A DNA stretch of 5,410 bases from an uncultured Clostridia bacterium (GTDB lineage Bacteria > Bacillota > Clostridia > Oscillospirales > CAG-272), in contig CAMZBE010000104.1 of NCBI GenBank assembly GCA_947304475.1, forward strand, positions 1-5,410. The letters are read 5' to 3'. The first letter of the stretch is position 1. Each line of letters begins with the position of its first letter. A model generated the notes under the pieces. It searched no databases. It was not told where the DNA came from and was given only the letters and a program-made list of their open reading frames with translations. Below, piece after piece: positions 5,080 through 5,410 of the stretch. The position numbers were made by a program, and so were the translations under genes.

Positions 5080-5085
5080 ATTATA
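5080..5085 (-). promoter_or_regulatory. Possible -10 box upstream of the acyltransferase gene
   Basis: A perfect TATAAT lies on the minus strand in the AT-rich 68-bp gap after mnmA, 32 nt before the acyltransferase ATG. The hexamer at 17-nt spacing (ATGATG, 5108-5103) is a poor -35; the good TTGACT (5101-5096) sits only 10 nt from this -10 and 20 nt from an alternative GATAAT (5075-5070). The cluster may start here or be read through from mnmA, since no terminator hairpin is visible in the gap. Confidence 0.45.
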
Positions 5086-5116
5086 AGCGATCATAAGTCA
5101 AACATCATTCGGTGAT

Positions 5117-5410
5117 TTATTCGATCTCGCCGCCGCCGAGAACTTCGTCACCGTCGTAGAAGACGGCGGACTGTCCCGGCGTGATCGCGCGCTGCGGACG
5201 GTCGAACTCGACGTGCGCACGCCCCCCTTCGAGCGGGGTGACGGTCGCTTCCTGCTCGGTCTGGCGGTAGCGGATCTTGACGGCGCACCTGATCGGTCCG
5301 GACGGCGTTTCACCCGCGATCCAGTTGACGTCGAAAACGTCGCACGCCGTTTCGTAGAGGTCCTCGTCGCGCCCGAGCAGTACCTTGTTTTGGCGACCAG
5401 GATCCGCTTG
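5117..5410 (-). CDS. mnmA: tRNA-specific 2-thiouridylase MnmA, C-terminal part (5' end outside window)
   Basis: MnmA uses ATP and a relayed persulfide to put the 2-thio group on U34 of tRNA-Lys, -Glu and -Gln. Only the last 97 codons are here, ending at TAA (5119-5117). Recognisable C-terminal family features are KVLLGRDEDLY followed by VNWIAG, IRYRQTEQEATV, and the closing stretch RAITPGQSAVFYDGDEVLGG, which is close to the canonical MnmA C-terminus. This covers the C-terminal beta-barrel that helps bind tRNA; the PP-loop and the catalytic cysteines lie beyond the window edge. The frame is intact through the edge, so the gene is cut by the window and not obviously broken. Confidence 0.93.
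   Translation of the reverse strand, partial: QADPGRQNKVLLGRDEDLYETACDVFDVNWIAGETPSGPIRCAVKIRYRQTEQEATVTPLEGGRAHVEFDRPQRAITPGQSAVFYDGDEVLGGGEIE

Noticed and set aside
5098..5313. Minus-strand open frame of 71 codons near the right edge
   Set aside because: It is Arg/Ser-rich and out of frame with the clear MnmA C-terminus covering the same bases.
1..5410. CRISPR array, transposase, integrase, attachment site, toxin-antitoxin or defence system
   Set aside because: I found no regularly spaced direct repeats, mobile-element genes or tRNA-adjacent duplications; the recognised genes are housekeeping or transport.

Overview
This window reads as chromosomal DNA from a moderately GC-rich member of the Bacillota, probably class Clostridia. 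That is an inference from several signs: Shine-Dalgarno sequences of the AAAGGA / AAGGAG type, two perfect TTGACA-N17-TATACT promoters, a thiamine ECF S-component (ThiT) under a TPP riboswitch, a bacterial RNase P RNA whose landmarks look type-A-like, and a clostridial-looking set of LuxS, COG2426 and CDF proteins. Every supported gene lies on the minus strand, so transcription runs from high to low coordinates. The species cannot be named from the sequence.

Layout in transcription order. The window opens inside the 3' end of mnmA (5410-5117), which encodes the tRNA 2-thiouridylase; only its C-terminal domain is present. After a 68-bp gap with a TATAAT box comes a compact four-gene cluster: a PlsC-type acyltransferase (5048-4161), a cation diffusion facilitator overlapping it by 8 nt (4168-3035), luxS (2986-2474) and a COG2426 'small multidrug export' membrane protein starting with TTG (2446-1844). 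Three of the four products are membrane proteins or act on membrane lipid; LuxS is the cytosolic exception.

Next is a self-contained thiamine uptake unit: a strong promoter (1813-1785), a TPP aptamer (1760-1668), a terminator-like hairpin as expression platform (1657-1621) and thiT (1603-734). Only 7 nt after the thiT stop comes the promoter of rnpB (726-698), followed by the RNase P RNA gene (about 690-310). Two successive intrinsic terminators (294-230 and 201-159) end the rnpB transcript. Beyond them, 1-158 holds no gene I can support but contains stacked inverted repeats that resemble an interspersed repeat or a structured RNA.

I see no phage, transposase, CRISPR or defence system, and no obviously new multi-gene system. 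The points most worth following up are the inverted-repeat cluster at the left edge, the apparent lack of a terminator between thiT and rnpB, a two-helix extension on ThiT, a low-complexity T/E/P/A insert in the COG2426 protein, a second C-terminal domain on the CDF transporter, and an 11-nt repeat shared by the start of the TPP leader and its terminator arm.
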